Source: Actinacidiphila guanduensis (GTDB taxonomy: Bacteria > Actinomycetota > Actinomycetes > Streptomycetales > Streptomycetaceae). From it: 64,000 nt of DNA. The stretch is taken from assembly GCF_900103985.1 (NCBI RefSeq), contig NZ_FNIE01000003.1:1-64000 (forward strand), given 5' to 3'. The notes beneath the pieces are model-generated. The model was given only the letters and a program-made list of their open reading frames with translations, was not told the origin of the DNA and did no database searches. The position numbers and the translations under genes were made by a program. This document shows, piece by piece, positions 1 through 9,524 of the stretch (positions are counted from its first letter, which is position 1; each line of letters opens with the position of its first letter).

Positions 1-2220
1 GTCGTCCTCCTCCCGTAGGCCGAAGCGGTCGTAGAGGCGGCGCAGGGGGGCGGGGGCCCACCAGATGCGTTCGCCGGCGAGTTTCATGGCGGCCGGGACG
101 AGGATTCCGCGGACGACGAAGGCGTCGAGGAGGACGGCCAGGCCGGTGCCGATGCCGAAGAACTGCAGGAAGCTGATCCTGGACAGGCCGAAGGCGAAGA
201 AGGTGACCGAGAGCAGGGCCGCGGCGGTGGTGACGATGGTGCCGGCTCGTGCCATGCCCTGCACGATCGCTTCCCGGTTGGCCAGGCCGCGCTCGTGCAG
301 TTCCTTGATGCGGCTGATGAGGAAGACCTCGTAGTCCATCATCAGCGCGAAGGCGATGACGACGAGCAGGGGCGGGATCGTGGTGGAGGTGGCGGTGGGG
401 GTGAAGTTGAGGAGCCCGGAGAGGTGGCCGCCCTGGAACACCCAGATCATGGCGCCTGTGATCGTGAACAGGGTGAGGGCGTTGAGGACGAGGGCCTTGA
501 CCGGGATCCAGATGCTGCCGGTGAACAGGAAGAGCATGACGAAGCTGGCGATCACCATGATGGCGGCGGCCCAGGGCAGGCCGCTGCCGATGGAGTGCTT
601 CTGGTCGACGAGGTCGGCTGCCCGTCCGCCGACCAGTACGGAGGTGTGGGCGGGCGTGGGTGTGTCGCGGATGTCGTGGACGAGGTCGGCGGCCTGGCCG
701 CTGGTGGCGTCGAGGGTGTTGTCGACGGTCCAGGTGACGTAGCCGTCGTGGTACCAGGACAGGGCGGGGCCGGTCTCGTGCACGGGCCGGCCGTTGCGGT
801 AGGTGCCGCCGGGGCCCTGTACCTGTTCGGCTCCGGGCAGGCGTGACAGCCGCGCGGTGTACTGCGCCCATTCCCGGGTCTGTGCGGGGGTGGGTGCGGC
901 CGGGGATCCCGCGGGTTTCGCGGTGACCGCTGTCAGTGCGCTGTTGCCGTTGCCGGCGAACCGGTCGCGCAGGGCGTCACCGACCTGGTGGGCGGCTGCG
1001 GAGGTCGGCAGGGCGCGGTCGTCGGGGGTGCTGAAGTGGACGTTGAGCAGGGGCAGTCCGATCACCACAAGGGCCAGCAGGATCGGGGCGGCGAAGGCCA
1101 GGGGGCGGTGGGTGACGGCGGTGGTGACGCGTGTCCATCCGCGGCTGCCGACTACGGCGGGGGCGCCCGGGTCCGCAGCGCGTGCGGGGCGGGGGCGTCG
1201 GAAGCTGCGCCGGCGCCTGGCGACGCGGGCGCCCATCGCGGCCAGGAGAGCGGGCAGGACCAGGAGTGCGCCGACGGCGGCGAAGAAGACGACGGCGATC
1301 CCGGCGTAGGCGAAGGACTTGAGGAAGTAGACGGGGAAGACCAGCAGCGCGGTCAGCGCGAGCGCGACGGTGACGGCGGAGAACAGCACCGTGCGGCCGG
1401 CCGATGTCGCGGTGCGGGCGAGGGCGTCCTCGGTGGCGTGTCCGTGGGCGACTTCTTCGCGGTACCGGTTGACGATGAGCAGGCCGTAGTCGACGGCCAG
1501 CCCGAGTCCGAGGGCGATGTTCAGGTCGATGGCGTAGGTGCTGACCGAGACGAAGCCGGCCAGCAGGCGCAGCTCGGCGAAGGTGCCCATGATCGCGATG
1601 GCGGCGACGCCCAGCGGCAGCAGCGAGGCGAGCAGGCCTCCGAAGACGAAGTACAGCAGCACGATCGTGATCGGCACGGCGACGATCGAGACGATGCCGA
1701 GGTCCTTGCCGATCTGCGTGGTCAGCGCGCTGTCCGCGCCGGTCTGGCCGCCACTGCGCACGGTGGCCGCAGCGCCGCCGTCCGCCTTCAGGTCCTTGAG
1801 CAGCGTGTCGACGCCGCTCTTGTGCCCGTCCTCGTCCTGGACGTGCGCCAGGACCAGGGCCGAGCGCTGGTCGGTGCTGCGCAGACCGGGCGCGTGGGTG
1901 GTGAAGTAGGACGTCACATTGTCGACCCACGGCTGTCCGTGCAGGGTGGCGGCGATCTTCGCGCCCACCGCCTGAACGGCGGGGCTGTCGACGGTGCCGG
2001 CCTTCGCGGTGACGAGGACGACGAGCCCCTGCGTTCCGCCGAAGTGATCGTCGACGAGTTGCTCGGCCTGTGTCGACGGGGCCTTCGGGTCGACCTGACC
2101 ACCCGAGCTGAGCTTTCCGAACGCGGTGATGCCGTAGACCGACAGGGCGAGGAACCCGAGCAGGGCCACCACCAGAACACGTCGATGATTTCGGGCGATG
2201 AGACGCCCCAGAGCTTCCAT
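1..2220 (-). CDS. MMPL/RND-family membrane transporter, 3' end outside window
   Basis: This gene encodes an MMPL-family inner-membrane exporter, a proton-driven RND-like pump for lipids or drugs. About 740 residues are present from the ATG at 2220, and the frame stays open to the window edge. The N-terminus begins MEALGRLIARNHRRVLVVAL and runs into a membrane helix. A central helix carries the family motif GLAVDYGLLIVNRYREE (around 1450-1515), with the acidic and Tyr residues typical of MMPL proton relay segments. The visible end, GERIWWAPAPLRRLYDRFGL, matches the cytoplasmic tail of actinobacterial MMPL proteins, so only a few residues should be missing. It is divergent from the TetR gene at 2529, with paired palindromes between them, so TetR repression is likely. 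The substrate is unknown. Confidence 0.93.
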   Translation of the reverse strand, partial: MEALGRLIARNHRRVLVVALLGFLALSVYGITAFGKLSSGGQVDPKAPSTQAEQLVDDHFGGTQGLVVLVTAKAGTVDSPAVQAVGAKIAATLHGQPWVDNVTSYFTTHAPGLRSTDQRSALVLAHVQDEDGHKSGVDTLLKDLKADGGAAATVRSGGQTGADSALTTQIGKDLGIVSIVAVPITIVLLYFVFGGLLASLLPLGVAAIAIMGTFAELRLLAGFVSVSTYAIDLNIALGLGLAVDYGLLIVNRYREEVAHGHATEDALARTATSAGRTVLFSAVTVALALTALLVFPVYFLKSFAYAGIAVVFFAAVGALLVLPALLAAMGARVARRRRSFRRPRPARAADPGAPAVVGSRGWTRVTTAVTHRPLAFAAPILLALVVIGLPLLNVHFSTPDDRALPTSAAAHQVGDALRDRFAGNGNSALTAVTAKPAGSPAAPTPAQTREWAQYTARLSRLPGAEQVQGPGGTYRNGRPVHETGPALSWYHDGYVTWTVDNTLDATSGQAADLVHDIRDTPTPAHTSVLVGGRAADLVDQKHSIGSGLPWAAAIMVIASFVMLFLFTGSIWIPVKALVLNALTLFTITGAMIWVFQGGHLSGLLNFTPTATSTTIPPLLVVIAFALMMDYEVFLISRIKELHERGLANREAIVQGMARAGTIVTTAAALLSVTFFAFGLSRISFLQFFGIGTGLAVLLDAFVVRGILVPAAMKLAGERIWWAPAPLRRLYDRFGLREEDD

Positions 2221-2415
2221 GACGGTGAACTCCTTGTCAGACCCGGTGAACGCGGGCAGTTGGGTGATCGCGGTGCGTGATGCAGGACGCCTCGACGTCG
2301 CGGCGTCGCGCCACAGCTGCCGAGCGCTGCTGATCTGCTGGAAGGGCAAGAGCATGGGAAGTGCTGCGCGGGCGGCACCCGGAGCACCGCAGTGGACGGG
2401 CGTAGCCTTTCGCAT

Positions 2416-2490
2416 GTCGTGCTACAACCGTAGTCTTACCTATGGGTGCCATCGACGTCAACACATGTACGGCTACGGCCGTAGTCTTAC
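2416..2490. promoter_or_regulatory. Twin operator between MMPL and TetR genes
   Basis: Two copies of CCGTAGTCTTAC start at 2428 and 2479, 51 bp apart. The second sits in the perfect 12-bp palindrome CTACGGCCGTAG (2473-2484), which extends as an imperfect palindrome over 2467-2490. The first is a degenerate copy, CTAC-N4-GTAG, within 2416-2439. Their place between divergent genes 2220 and 2529 fits TetR operators controlling both promoters. This is inferred from symmetry and position only. Confidence 0.7.
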
Positions 2491-2528
2491 GATGAGGTTC
2501 GGAACGACATGAGGGAGGGCGACCACGA

Positions 2529-3200
2529 ATGACGGTGACCAGGACCCCACCCAGCGGGGACCGGCCCCGCAACAAGCGAGGCGAGGGCTCGAAACTGCGC
2601 GGCGACATCCTCGACGCGGCCACGCGGCTGCTCGTGGCCGGCGGACCCGAGGCCATCACCCTGCGAGCCGTCGCCCGCGACGTCGGAATCGCCACCACCT
2701 CGATCTACAGCCACTTCGCCGACCGCGAGGAGATCCTCGACGCCATCGCCGACCAGGCATTCACGGAAATGGCCGAGGCCACCGGCCGAGCCATGACCGC
2801 GGAGCAGGACCCGGTCGGCGCACTCGTCGCCGGCTGCCGCGCATATCTGCGGTTCGCGACCGACTCACCGCAGCTCTACACCCTGCTGTTCACGACCGCG
2901 CTCGGCCCCAGCCAGAAGTCTGGGCTGCGCACCCCGAAGCCGTCCCAGTGGGAGTCGGAATCCGGTGCGAGACTCTTCCACAACCTGGTGGACGGCATCC
3001 AGGCATGCGTCGACACCGGATTTTCCGACAGCTCCGACGCCTTCACCAGCGCGCTCATGGTCTGGTCGGCCCTGCACGGCTACGCCGGGCTCCGCGCCAA
3101 CCTGCTCTCGGTCCCCTGGCCGGACGAGGAGAAAACTCTTGCACAACTCGTCGCCGACCTGGCGCATCTGCATCGCACATCAGCGATCGGGCAGTCCTGA
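2529..3200 (+). CDS. TetR/AcrR-family transcriptional repressor
   Basis: This is a 223-residue TetR-family regulator. The N-terminal helix-turn-helix lies at about residues 25-70, with the segments ILDAATRLLVAGGPEAITLR and VARDVGIATTSIYSHFADRE; the latter is the recognition helix followed by the characteristic Y-x-H-F. The remainder is the helical ligand-binding and dimerisation domain, with a C-terminus resembling the TetR_C_33/WHG group. It is transcribed away from the MMPL exporter, and the twin palindromes between the two genes suggest that it represses the exporter and itself. The inducer cannot be read from the sequence. Confidence 0.93.
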   Translation: MTVTRTPPSGDRPRNKRGEGSKLRGDILDAATRLLVAGGPEAITLRAVARDVGIATTSIYSHFADREEILDAIADQAFTEMAEATGRAMTAEQDPVGALVAGCRAYLRFATDSPQLYTLLFTTALGPSQKSGLRTPKPSQWESESGARLFHNLVDGIQACVDTGFSDSSDAFTSALMVWSALHGYAGLRANLLSVPWPDEEKTLAQLVADLAHLHRTSAIGQS

Positions 3201-3242
3201 GACCTCCGAAAGCCACGGGACGTCAGGCCTGGAAGGCAGTGG

Positions 3243-5207
3243 TCAAACGTGACGCACAACCACCACGGCTGCGTCGTCGACCTGGCCGATCTCGGCTGAA
3301 CAGCCGAGCACACGCTGCGCGATGGTCTGGGCGTCGCAGCCGTCTCGCGCCGCCCGCGCAGCAATTCCCGCCACGCGGCGTATGCCGTCATCGATACTGA
3401 GACGCGGGCCCTCGACCACTCCGTCGGTGACCAGGACCGCCGCGTCTCCCTTACCGAGATCGAATGTAGTGTCCGGGTAGCTGGCTCCTTCCAGCACCCC
3501 GAGCAGAGGACCACTCGGCAGGGTCTCTATCAGGTAGCCCGGGGCTTCGTTGCGCAGACGCACCAGAGGGACGTGCCCAGCGCTCGCTCCAGTGATCTTT
3601 GCTTTGTGGCGGTCGAATCTCAAGAGCGCACAACTCGCGAAGCTCTCGACGTTCATCGAGGTGAGGACGTCGTTGGTGTGCGCCAAAATGATCCCGGGAT
3701 CGTGTTCGTGCGCCGCGATGGCCCGGATCGACGTCCTCACCAGAGCCATGAACGCCGCCGCGTGAGCATCATGCCCTTGTGCGTCGCCGATCGCGAGGGT
3801 CAGTACTCCGTCCTTGAGGACAAAGGCGTCATACCAATCGCCACTGACACTGAGCCCGTCCTGGGCAGGCTCACATCGAGCCGCGAGTTCTATGCCGGCC
3901 AGCCGCTGGGGCATCGTCGGTTTCAGTGAATCTTCAAAGCTCGTCGCAAGATCGTCCCGAATTTTCTGCTTCCGTATACGCTGAAGTGCCTGCCCGACCA
4001 GTTCGGCAACCAGCCGGACGAGCGCGCGCTCGTCGGGGGACCAGTCATGTCGTTCGTTGTAGGTCATGACCAGCGCCCCCAGCCGGGGATCCCCACGGGT
4101 CAGGGGAAGAAGGCAAATGGAAGCGCCAGAGCCGAGACGCAACAACCTGCTCCTGCGCGGGCCCCGCCGAACGTACTCGGCTCGATCCGTGATGAACTCC
4201 GGTGATCCCGTACGCACCACAAAAGGCAGCAATTGCGGTCCTGCGACGGGCATACCGTCTATCGCTTGCGCGAGTTCGGGGTGGTCCCCGCCGTCGGATA
4301 CCACTTCCAGGGACCTGCCCCTCACCAGGGCGAGCAAAGCCCCGTCAGCCCCGAGCGTCCCCGTCGCCCGGGTGAGGACGACCTGCCGAAGCTCCTCCTC
4401 CATGGTGGCCCTGATGAGCGCGAAGGAGATGGCCTGCAGTAGATCAGCGCGTTCCTGCTCCTGCCGCCGCCTGGCCAGCAGCGCCAGGCGCCGGGTTTCC
4501 GCCTGCGTGTCATCACGCACGATCCCGATCGTCTGCTCACGCCCGCTGTACCCCAGACGGAGCCTGCGGATCTGGCACGCCAGATGTGTCCAGCCTTCGT
4601 CGTGCAAGCGCAGCCGTAGCGGAGTCCACTCGTGCGAAGCGGCTGTCCCCCGGAGAAGCCCGCGCAGAGCAGACTTGTCCTGAGTATGCACGCGCTGAAA
4701 GGCGGAACGCAGCGACAAAGAAGGCTCGGACACCAGCCCGGCCAGCCCGGCCGAGCCCCCCAGCCAGACGATGTGGTCCCCCCGCCTGCCGACCAGTGTC
4801 AGCCCTGCCGTTTTCGCCGTAATACGGAAGGGAATCAGCAGCCCGTCGTCGTCCTTGCCCGAATCCACTGCTCTGACGCGCACGAGACTCTCCCCCGGCC
4901 CGCTCGGGACCAAGGCCCCCTCCATCAGACTCGCCACCGTGGAACCGTCCGGCACCGGGAACTCGATGACGCGGAAAGAGGGCGTTCCGCTTGCCCTGAC
5001 ATGAGCAAGGAATGACGCGCCCATCTCCCGCTGATGCTCAGGGAGGAGGCTGATGAAACTTCGCCCCTCGCACTCTGCGGCGGGACGGCTGAGAAGCTGC
5101 GCCATGGACGCGTTGAGCGAACGGACGTCGCCCTTCGTAGTCACAAGGGCGAGCGGCGCCTCTTCCACCGATCCAGCCTTCTCGCCGCCTGACTTAGCAG
5201 TGTTCAT
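3243..5207 (-). CDS. PAS/GAF/SpoIIE-type PP2C serine phosphatase
   Basis: This 654-residue cytoplasmic signalling protein has a PAS-like segment at residues 15-110, beginning LALVTTKGDVRSLNASMAQL. A second PAS-like stretch lies near 135-230, a GAF domain at roughly 255-420, and a C-terminal SpoIIE/PP2C phosphatase at 430-654. Phosphatase metal-site motifs are visible: VSGDWYDAF, IGDAQGHDAHAAAFMA, LVTDGVVEG and GQVDDAAVVVV. Such proteins usually dephosphorylate STAS anti-sigma antagonists in Streptomyces stress pathways. A STAS protein is encoded at 36470, but no direct link is shown. The gene converges on the TetR gene with only 42 bp between them. Confidence 0.93.
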   Translation of the reverse strand: MNTAKSGGEKAGSVEEAPLALVTTKGDVRSLNASMAQLLSRPAAECEGRSFISLLPEHQREMGASFLAHVRASGTPSFRVIEFPVPDGSTVASLMEGALVPSGPGESLVRVRAVDSGKDDDGLLIPFRITAKTAGLTLVGRRGDHIVWLGGSAGLAGLVSEPSLSLRSAFQRVHTQDKSALRGLLRGTAASHEWTPLRLRLHDEGWTHLACQIRRLRLGYSGREQTIGIVRDDTQAETRRLALLARRRQEQERADLLQAISFALIRATMEEELRQVVLTRATGTLGADGALLALVRGRSLEVVSDGGDHPELAQAIDGMPVAGPQLLPFVVRTGSPEFITDRAEYVRRGPRRSRLLRLGSGASICLLPLTRGDPRLGALVMTYNERHDWSPDERALVRLVAELVGQALQRIRKQKIRDDLATSFEDSLKPTMPQRLAGIELAARCEPAQDGLSVSGDWYDAFVLKDGVLTLAIGDAQGHDAHAAAFMALVRTSIRAIAAHEHDPGIILAHTNDVLTSMNVESFASCALLRFDRHKAKITGASAGHVPLVRLRNEAPGYLIETLPSGPLLGVLEGASYPDTTFDLGKGDAAVLVTDGVVEGPRLSIDDGIRRVAGIAARAARDGCDAQTIAQRVLGCSAEIGQVDDAAVVVVRHV

Positions 5208-5391
5208 GCGCCACCCCAGGACTCACTCTCTCCTCAGCATAGCGAGCACGAGGCGAAAAGAACCAAATGTCCGCATTGATGTACGGGGCGGCCGGCCGTA
5301 GTGACCCGCGGCGTTGCTGACGCGTGGCGCGCAGACATGAGGTGAATGAATGAACAGGCCCGGGACGGATCGAGTCGTTGCGGTCACGTCC

Positions 5392-6748
5392 GTGGGAGTG
5401 GTGTATCGACGGCCACTCGGTGATCTCGTTGTGAGGCTATGCGGTGAGTGCGGTCGGCAGGTCCATCTTGTCGGTTTGTGACTCGTTCGGGGTGGGGCGG
5501 GTTTTGGCGAGCAGGTCGAGTCCCATGTAGCGGCGGGCTTCGGTCCATTCGTCGTTCTGCTCGGCCAGGACGGCGCCGACCAGGCGGGTGACGGCGGTGC
5601 GGTCGGGGAAGATCCCGACGACGTCGGTGCGGCGGCGGATCTCCTTGTTCAGCCGTTCCTGGGGGTTGTTGGACCAGATCTGCCGCCAGATCTCACGGGG
5701 GAACGCGGTGAAGGCCAGCAGGTCTGCCTGGGCGGTGTCGAGGTGGTCTGCGGCCTTGGGGAACTTGGTCTCCAGGGCGTCCAGGACGTGCCGCATCTGC
5801 GCGTGGACGGCGTCGGTGTCGGGCTGCTCGAAGACCGTCCGCAGGAGCGTGGCCACCCATGGCTGTGCCGATTTGGGGACCTGGGGAGAGCAGGTTGCGG
5901 GCGTAGTGGGTGCGGCACCGCTGCCAGGACGCGCCGGGCAGAACCGCTCCGATCGCGGTCACGAGGCCGGTGTGGGCGTCGGAGACGACGAGCTGGACAC
6001 CGGAAAGACCGCGGGCGGTCAGAGATCGCAGGAAGGCGAGCCAGCCGGCGCCGTCCTCGGCGGTGGCGACGTCGAGGCCGAGGATTTCGCGGTGCCCATC
6101 GGCGTTGACTCCGACCGCCACCAGCGCGTGGATGTTGATGATCCGGCCTTCCTCGCGGACCTTCTGGGTCAGGGCGTCGACCCGGACGAACGCGTACGGG
6201 CCGGCGTCCAAAGGTCGGTTGCGGAACGCGGTGACCTGCTCGTCCAGGTGCTTGGCCATCGCGCTCACCTGTGACTTCGACAGTTGGGTGACGCCGAGGG
6301 ACTGCGCGGGTTTCTCCACGCGACGGGTGGAGACGCCCAGGAGGTAGGCGGTCGCGACGACCGAGATGAGGGCCTGTTCGGCCCGGCGGCGGCGTTCCAG
6401 CAGCCAGGTCGGGAAGTAACTGCCCGACCTCAGCTTGGGGATGGCGAGTTCTACCGTGCCGGCGCGGGTGTCCCACTCGCGCGGGCGATACCCGTTGCGG
6501 TGGTTGACGCGTTCGTCGCTGACCTGCCCGTACTCGGCGTTGCAGACCGCGTCGGCCTCGGCCGACATGAGCGCGTCGGCGAAGGCTTTGACCATCGCGC
6601 GCAGCAGGTCGGGACTCGCCGTGGCGAGGTTGGACTCGGTGAGGGCGTGCAGGGGCAGACTGTCTGGTGCGGTCATCGTGCTGATCTCCTTCGAGGCTTA
6701 GACACTTCGAAGATCAGCCGGTGGCCGTCTTTCTATACGGGCACCCAC
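5392..6748. mobile_element. IS256-family insertion sequence, about 1.36 kb
   Basis: The element is delimited by imperfect terminal inverted repeats. The left end reads GTGGGAGTGG from 5392 and passes through ACGGCCACTCGGTGATCT. The right end, read inward from 6748 on the other strand, begins GTGGGTGCCC and passes through ACGGCCACCGGCTGATCT. The size and a single transposase gene fit the IS256/Mutator group. No convincing target duplication was found next to the proposed ends, so the exact termini are uncertain by a few bases. The transposase is frameshifted, so the copy is probably not self-mobile. Confidence 0.8.
5437..6676 (-). pseudogene. IS256-family (Mutator type) transposase, frameshifted
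   Basis: The gene starts at 6676 (MTAPDSLPLHALTESNLATA) and reads as a normal IS256-type transposase through two catalytic Asp regions, FVRVDALTQ and VVSDAHTGL. The frame is lost near 5880. The C-terminal third, from WVATLLRTVFEQPDTDAV to the stop at 5437, continues in another frame and carries the catalytic Glu region NPQERLNKEIRRRTD. Removing one base from the CCCC run on the coding strand (plus positions 5883-5886) restores NLLSQVPKSAQPWVATLL, the usual family sequence. A one-base insertion or sequencing error is the simplest reading, because IS256 transposases are not normally made by programmed frameshifting. Confidence 0.85.
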
Positions 6749-7238
6749 CCAGACGCCGGGACAAACCCCCGGATCGGGTCCCACCCGCTACACCACTTCC
6801 AAGGACGCAACCGTCGTTGCCCACCGATGCCGGACAGGCAGTCGGCACGGGACCACCGGGAGATCATCGAGGCGGCATCACGGATTGGCCGATGTACTGA
6901 TGCAGCGGGCAGTCCCTGTCCCGCAGTGGGCTACTCCCGAACGTATCCAGGACTGCCGCAGGGCCTCTTTCGAGCGCACCCGGCCCCGATCTTGCTGGAG
7001 CGTGAAAGCCCCCGGGGGGAATAGGACAGGGATTGTTGGCCGGAAGGGAAGTGTCACGGTCTTTGACGCGGCGGCAGAGCTTTCGCTCGGCGCATGCGGG
7101 TTACGCTCTCCGCCGCCGGCGGGTGTGTTCATGCCGCGACCTCGACTTGGCGCCGGCACCGGCACCGGCCTGCCCGCGGTACCACGATCCGCGGCCGGGG
7201 TTGCGCAACCTCGCTGGGTAAGACAACGGAGATTTGAT
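6749..7238. other. Gene-free stretch after the insertion sequence
   Basis: No reading frame with coding character was seen here. The plus-strand frame of the following gene is open from 6885, but that part has no ribosome-binding site and no recognisable protein features. The segment probably holds the promoter and leader of the lectin protein starting at 7239. Confidence 0.5.
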
Positions 7239-8147
7239 ATGGACTACTGCGAACCCTGCCGACGCCAACTGAACGGGGCCATCAGCTGTCCAGGCTGCGG
7301 AGCCGTCTACCGGATCGTGGTCGCAACCGGCGTCAATGCAGCCGGCACATCCGCAGACAGTCTCGACCAAACCGTCACCGTCCCGGAGAAGGCGCCGGCG
7401 AGGGAGATGCCGCACCGGAGCCGACGGAGAGACGAGGCCGGGCGGCATGGCTGGTGGATCGTCTGGGGTGTGGCCGGCCTGGTCGCCTGCGTGGCGGTCG
7501 CCGCAGTCGTAGTCCATCGGTCGGCCCACGGCCCCTCAAAGCCGTCCGGCGTCGTCGCAACGGCGATTGGCAAAGGGCTCCCGTTCGTTCCGCCACCGAC
7601 CCGGCTGCGAGGGACCGACGCGCGGGCTTCCCGTCCGCGGCCGACCGGTGCCGCAACGGAGTCGATTACCCATTCGCCGGCCGCGACTGGGCAGCATCTG
7701 TCACCGTCGGCAGTTGGCACGCCTTCTGGCAGAGGCCCCGCCGGCAGCACCCCTTCGCGTGCCGGTACGCCACCGCATAACGCACGCGTCTACAGCGGAA
7801 CGGTGGTCAGCGCGTCAGGACGGTGCCTGGTCCCCGGCCGGGACAACTCCCATGGCGGCACTGGACTGGGACTCGCCGCGTGCACCTCAGCCGCCGGACA
7901 GCGCTGGCAACCGGAAGCCGACGGTTCGCTGCGTAACGGTGGGCGCTGCCTGGACGTGATAAACGCGGCAGTCGACAACGACTCTCCCGTTCAGCTGTTC
8001 ACCTGCAATAGGACCCCGGCGCAGAAGTGGGCTCGGGATTCGCTCGGTGAGATCGTCAATCCGCAGTCGGGCCGTTGCCTCGACGCGAGCACGATGGCGA
8101 TCATGGTCTGCACGGGGCAGGCGAACCAGCGATGGGAGATGCCATGA
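7239..8147 (+). CDS. SCO2400-like zinc-ribbon/ricin-type lectin membrane protein
   Basis: This 302-residue protein begins MDYCEPCRRQLNGAISCPGC, a four-Cys ribbon found at the start of the SCO2400 family of Streptomyces. A single membrane helix follows at about residues 72-93 (GWWIVWGVAGLVACVAVAAV). Then comes a Pro/Ser/Thr-rich linker and a C-terminal beta-trefoil of the ricin B type from about residue 185. The trefoil shows the family Q-x-W pattern in GQRWQPE, AQKWARD and NQRWEMP. The ribbon should face the cytoplasm and the lectin the outside. The start at 7239 was preferred to the upstream ATG at 6885 because GGAG lies 7 nt before it and the homologous ribbon begins there. Confidence 0.85.
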   Translation: MDYCEPCRRQLNGAISCPGCGAVYRIVVATGVNAAGTSADSLDQTVTVPEKAPAREMPHRSRRRDEAGRHGWWIVWGVAGLVACVAVAAVVVHRSAHGPSKPSGVVATAIGKGLPFVPPPTRLRGTDARASRPRPTGAATESITHSPAATGQHLSPSAVGTPSGRGPAGSTPSRAGTPPHNARVYSGTVVSASGRCLVPGRDNSHGGTGLGLAACTSAAGQRWQPEADGSLRNGGRCLDVINAAVDNDSPVQLFTCNRTPAQKWARDSLGEIVNPQSGRCLDASTMAIMVCTGQANQRWEMP

Positions 8148-8438
8148 TCAGCGCCTACCCGGTTCGGCACCGCCGACCGGCCCCTCGGCTCACAGCCGCC
8201 CTCACACTGCCGGAACGGTTCGGCTCACCGGCCCCCTGATCGTGGTGGGCGACGGCAGCACCGTCTCGGCCGCTGGTCGGCTCGCCGCCCACGCAGGACT
8301 CGGCCCGGCCACGCGCGACTCGGGGCGCCGGCCAGGGCCACCATCCCGCCCGCCGGGCGCCCCAGTCACCAGGGAACTGTGCGGGTCCGTGCCGGTCCAT
8401 CCGCCCGTCAGGGCCTCCGATGTCCCACAATCCGCCGG

Positions 8439-9497
8439 CTAGGACTTGGTGGCGGTCTGGGGCGGACGGGTCGCGCGCTCGGCGGGGGCCTGGACGATGC
8501 CGGTCTCGATGAGGCTGGTGGCCGTGTCGACGACGGTTTCGCGCAAGGGGCGCATACTCCAGCCGAGTTCGCCATGCGCCTTCTGCGCGCTGACGCGCAC
8601 GGGGCTTCCGGCGAGGAACCGGACCTGTCGCATCTCGCTGCTGAAAGGCGCCGCCAGCCGGATCAGCCAAGCGGGCATCCTGCCGGTCGGCACACGGAAC
8701 CCCGACCCTTCGAAGTCATCGGCCAGGATCCGGGCGATGTCCTGCATCCAGACGTTGTCGCCGGCACAGATGTAGCGGTTGCCGGCAGCGCCGGGCGTCT
8801 CCATCGCAAACCGGTGCGCCACGGCGAGGTCCCGCACGTCGACCACGGCAAGCCCGATGGGCGGCGAGGCCGGTACTTCCCGCGCGAGGAGTCGACGGAC
8901 CAGGTTCGCCGATGTCCCGACCGGCGCGTGCCGGACCGGACCGAGCACGAAACCCGGGTTGACGACGGCCAATTCGAAGTTCTGCCCCTCCGGCAGAGCC
9001 GCGACGAAGTCCCACGCGGCCCTTTCGGCGAGCGTCTTGCTCTTCTCGTAGGCCGGGACCGCGTCCACCACCGACCAGTCGGCCTCGGTGAAGACGCCGT
9101 GGTCGCGGGGATGGCCCGAGGCGATGGCGGCGACCGACGAGGTCAGCACCACACGGCGGACCGTGCCGCTGTCCGCGGCGGCACGCAGCACCCGCAAGGT
9201 GCCGTCGACGGCCGGGCGGATCACATCGTCCTCGTCCTTCGGCATGGCAGCGGGGAAGGGCGAGGCGACGTGCAGGACGAAGGCGCAGCCCTCCATCGCC
9301 TCGGACCATCCGGTGTCGGAGGAAAGGTCGGCCGATACCACTTCCACGTCGCCGAGTTCGCGCAGCCGGGCGGATTTATCCGGAGCGCCGGAATTCCTGA
9401 CCGTGGTTCGCACGGAATATCCGTGGTCGAGCAGTTCCGTCACGCAGTATCCGGCGATGAAACCGGATCCACCGGTCACCAGAATGCGGTCCGCCAT
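8439..9497 (-). CDS. NAD-dependent epimerase/aldehyde reductase (extended SDR)
   Basis: This 352-residue Rossmann enzyme resembles the dihydroflavonol-reductase/aldehyde-reductase branch of extended SDRs. The nucleotide-binding motif TGGSGFIAGY is near residue 8. The conserved LHVASPFP segment is near 84, and the catalytic YxxxK appears as YEKSK near residue 155. The C-terminus is the helical substrate domain. It most likely reduces a carbonyl with NAD(P)H in the cytoplasm; the substrate is unknown. A 17-bp inverted repeat lies 40 bp upstream of the ATG. The gene sits where a lanthipeptide gene has been cut short (9525-9869), which suggests it was joined to that cluster by rearrangement. Confidence 0.88.
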   Translation of the reverse strand: MADRILVTGGSGFIAGYCVTELLDHGYSVRTTVRNSGAPDKSARLRELGDVEVVSADLSSDTGWSEAMEGCAFVLHVASPFPAAMPKDEDDVIRPAVDGTLRVLRAAADSGTVRRVVLTSSVAAIASGHPRDHGVFTEADWSVVDAVPAYEKSKTLAERAAWDFVAALPEGQNFELAVVNPGFVLGPVRHAPVGTSANLVRRLLAREVPASPPIGLAVVDVRDLAVAHRFAMETPGAAGNRYICAGDNVWMQDIARILADDFEGSGFRVPTGRMPAWLIRLAAPFSSEMRQVRFLAGSPVRVSAQKAHGELGWSMRPLRETVVDTATSLIETGIVQAPAERATRPPQTATKS

Positions 9498-9524
9498 GGC
9501 GACGGCCCCCTCACTGAGCAGAGT

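Noticed and set aside
5693-5900. Programmed frameshifting in the IS256 transposase
   Set aside because: This family normally makes its transposase from one frame, and the slippery-site plus stem arrangement was not evident. A one-base insertion explains the break.
8155-8438. Minus-strand frame between the lectin protein and the epimerase gene
   Set aside because: It has no coding character and runs out of the epimerase gene in another frame; the interval is taken as a convergent spacer.
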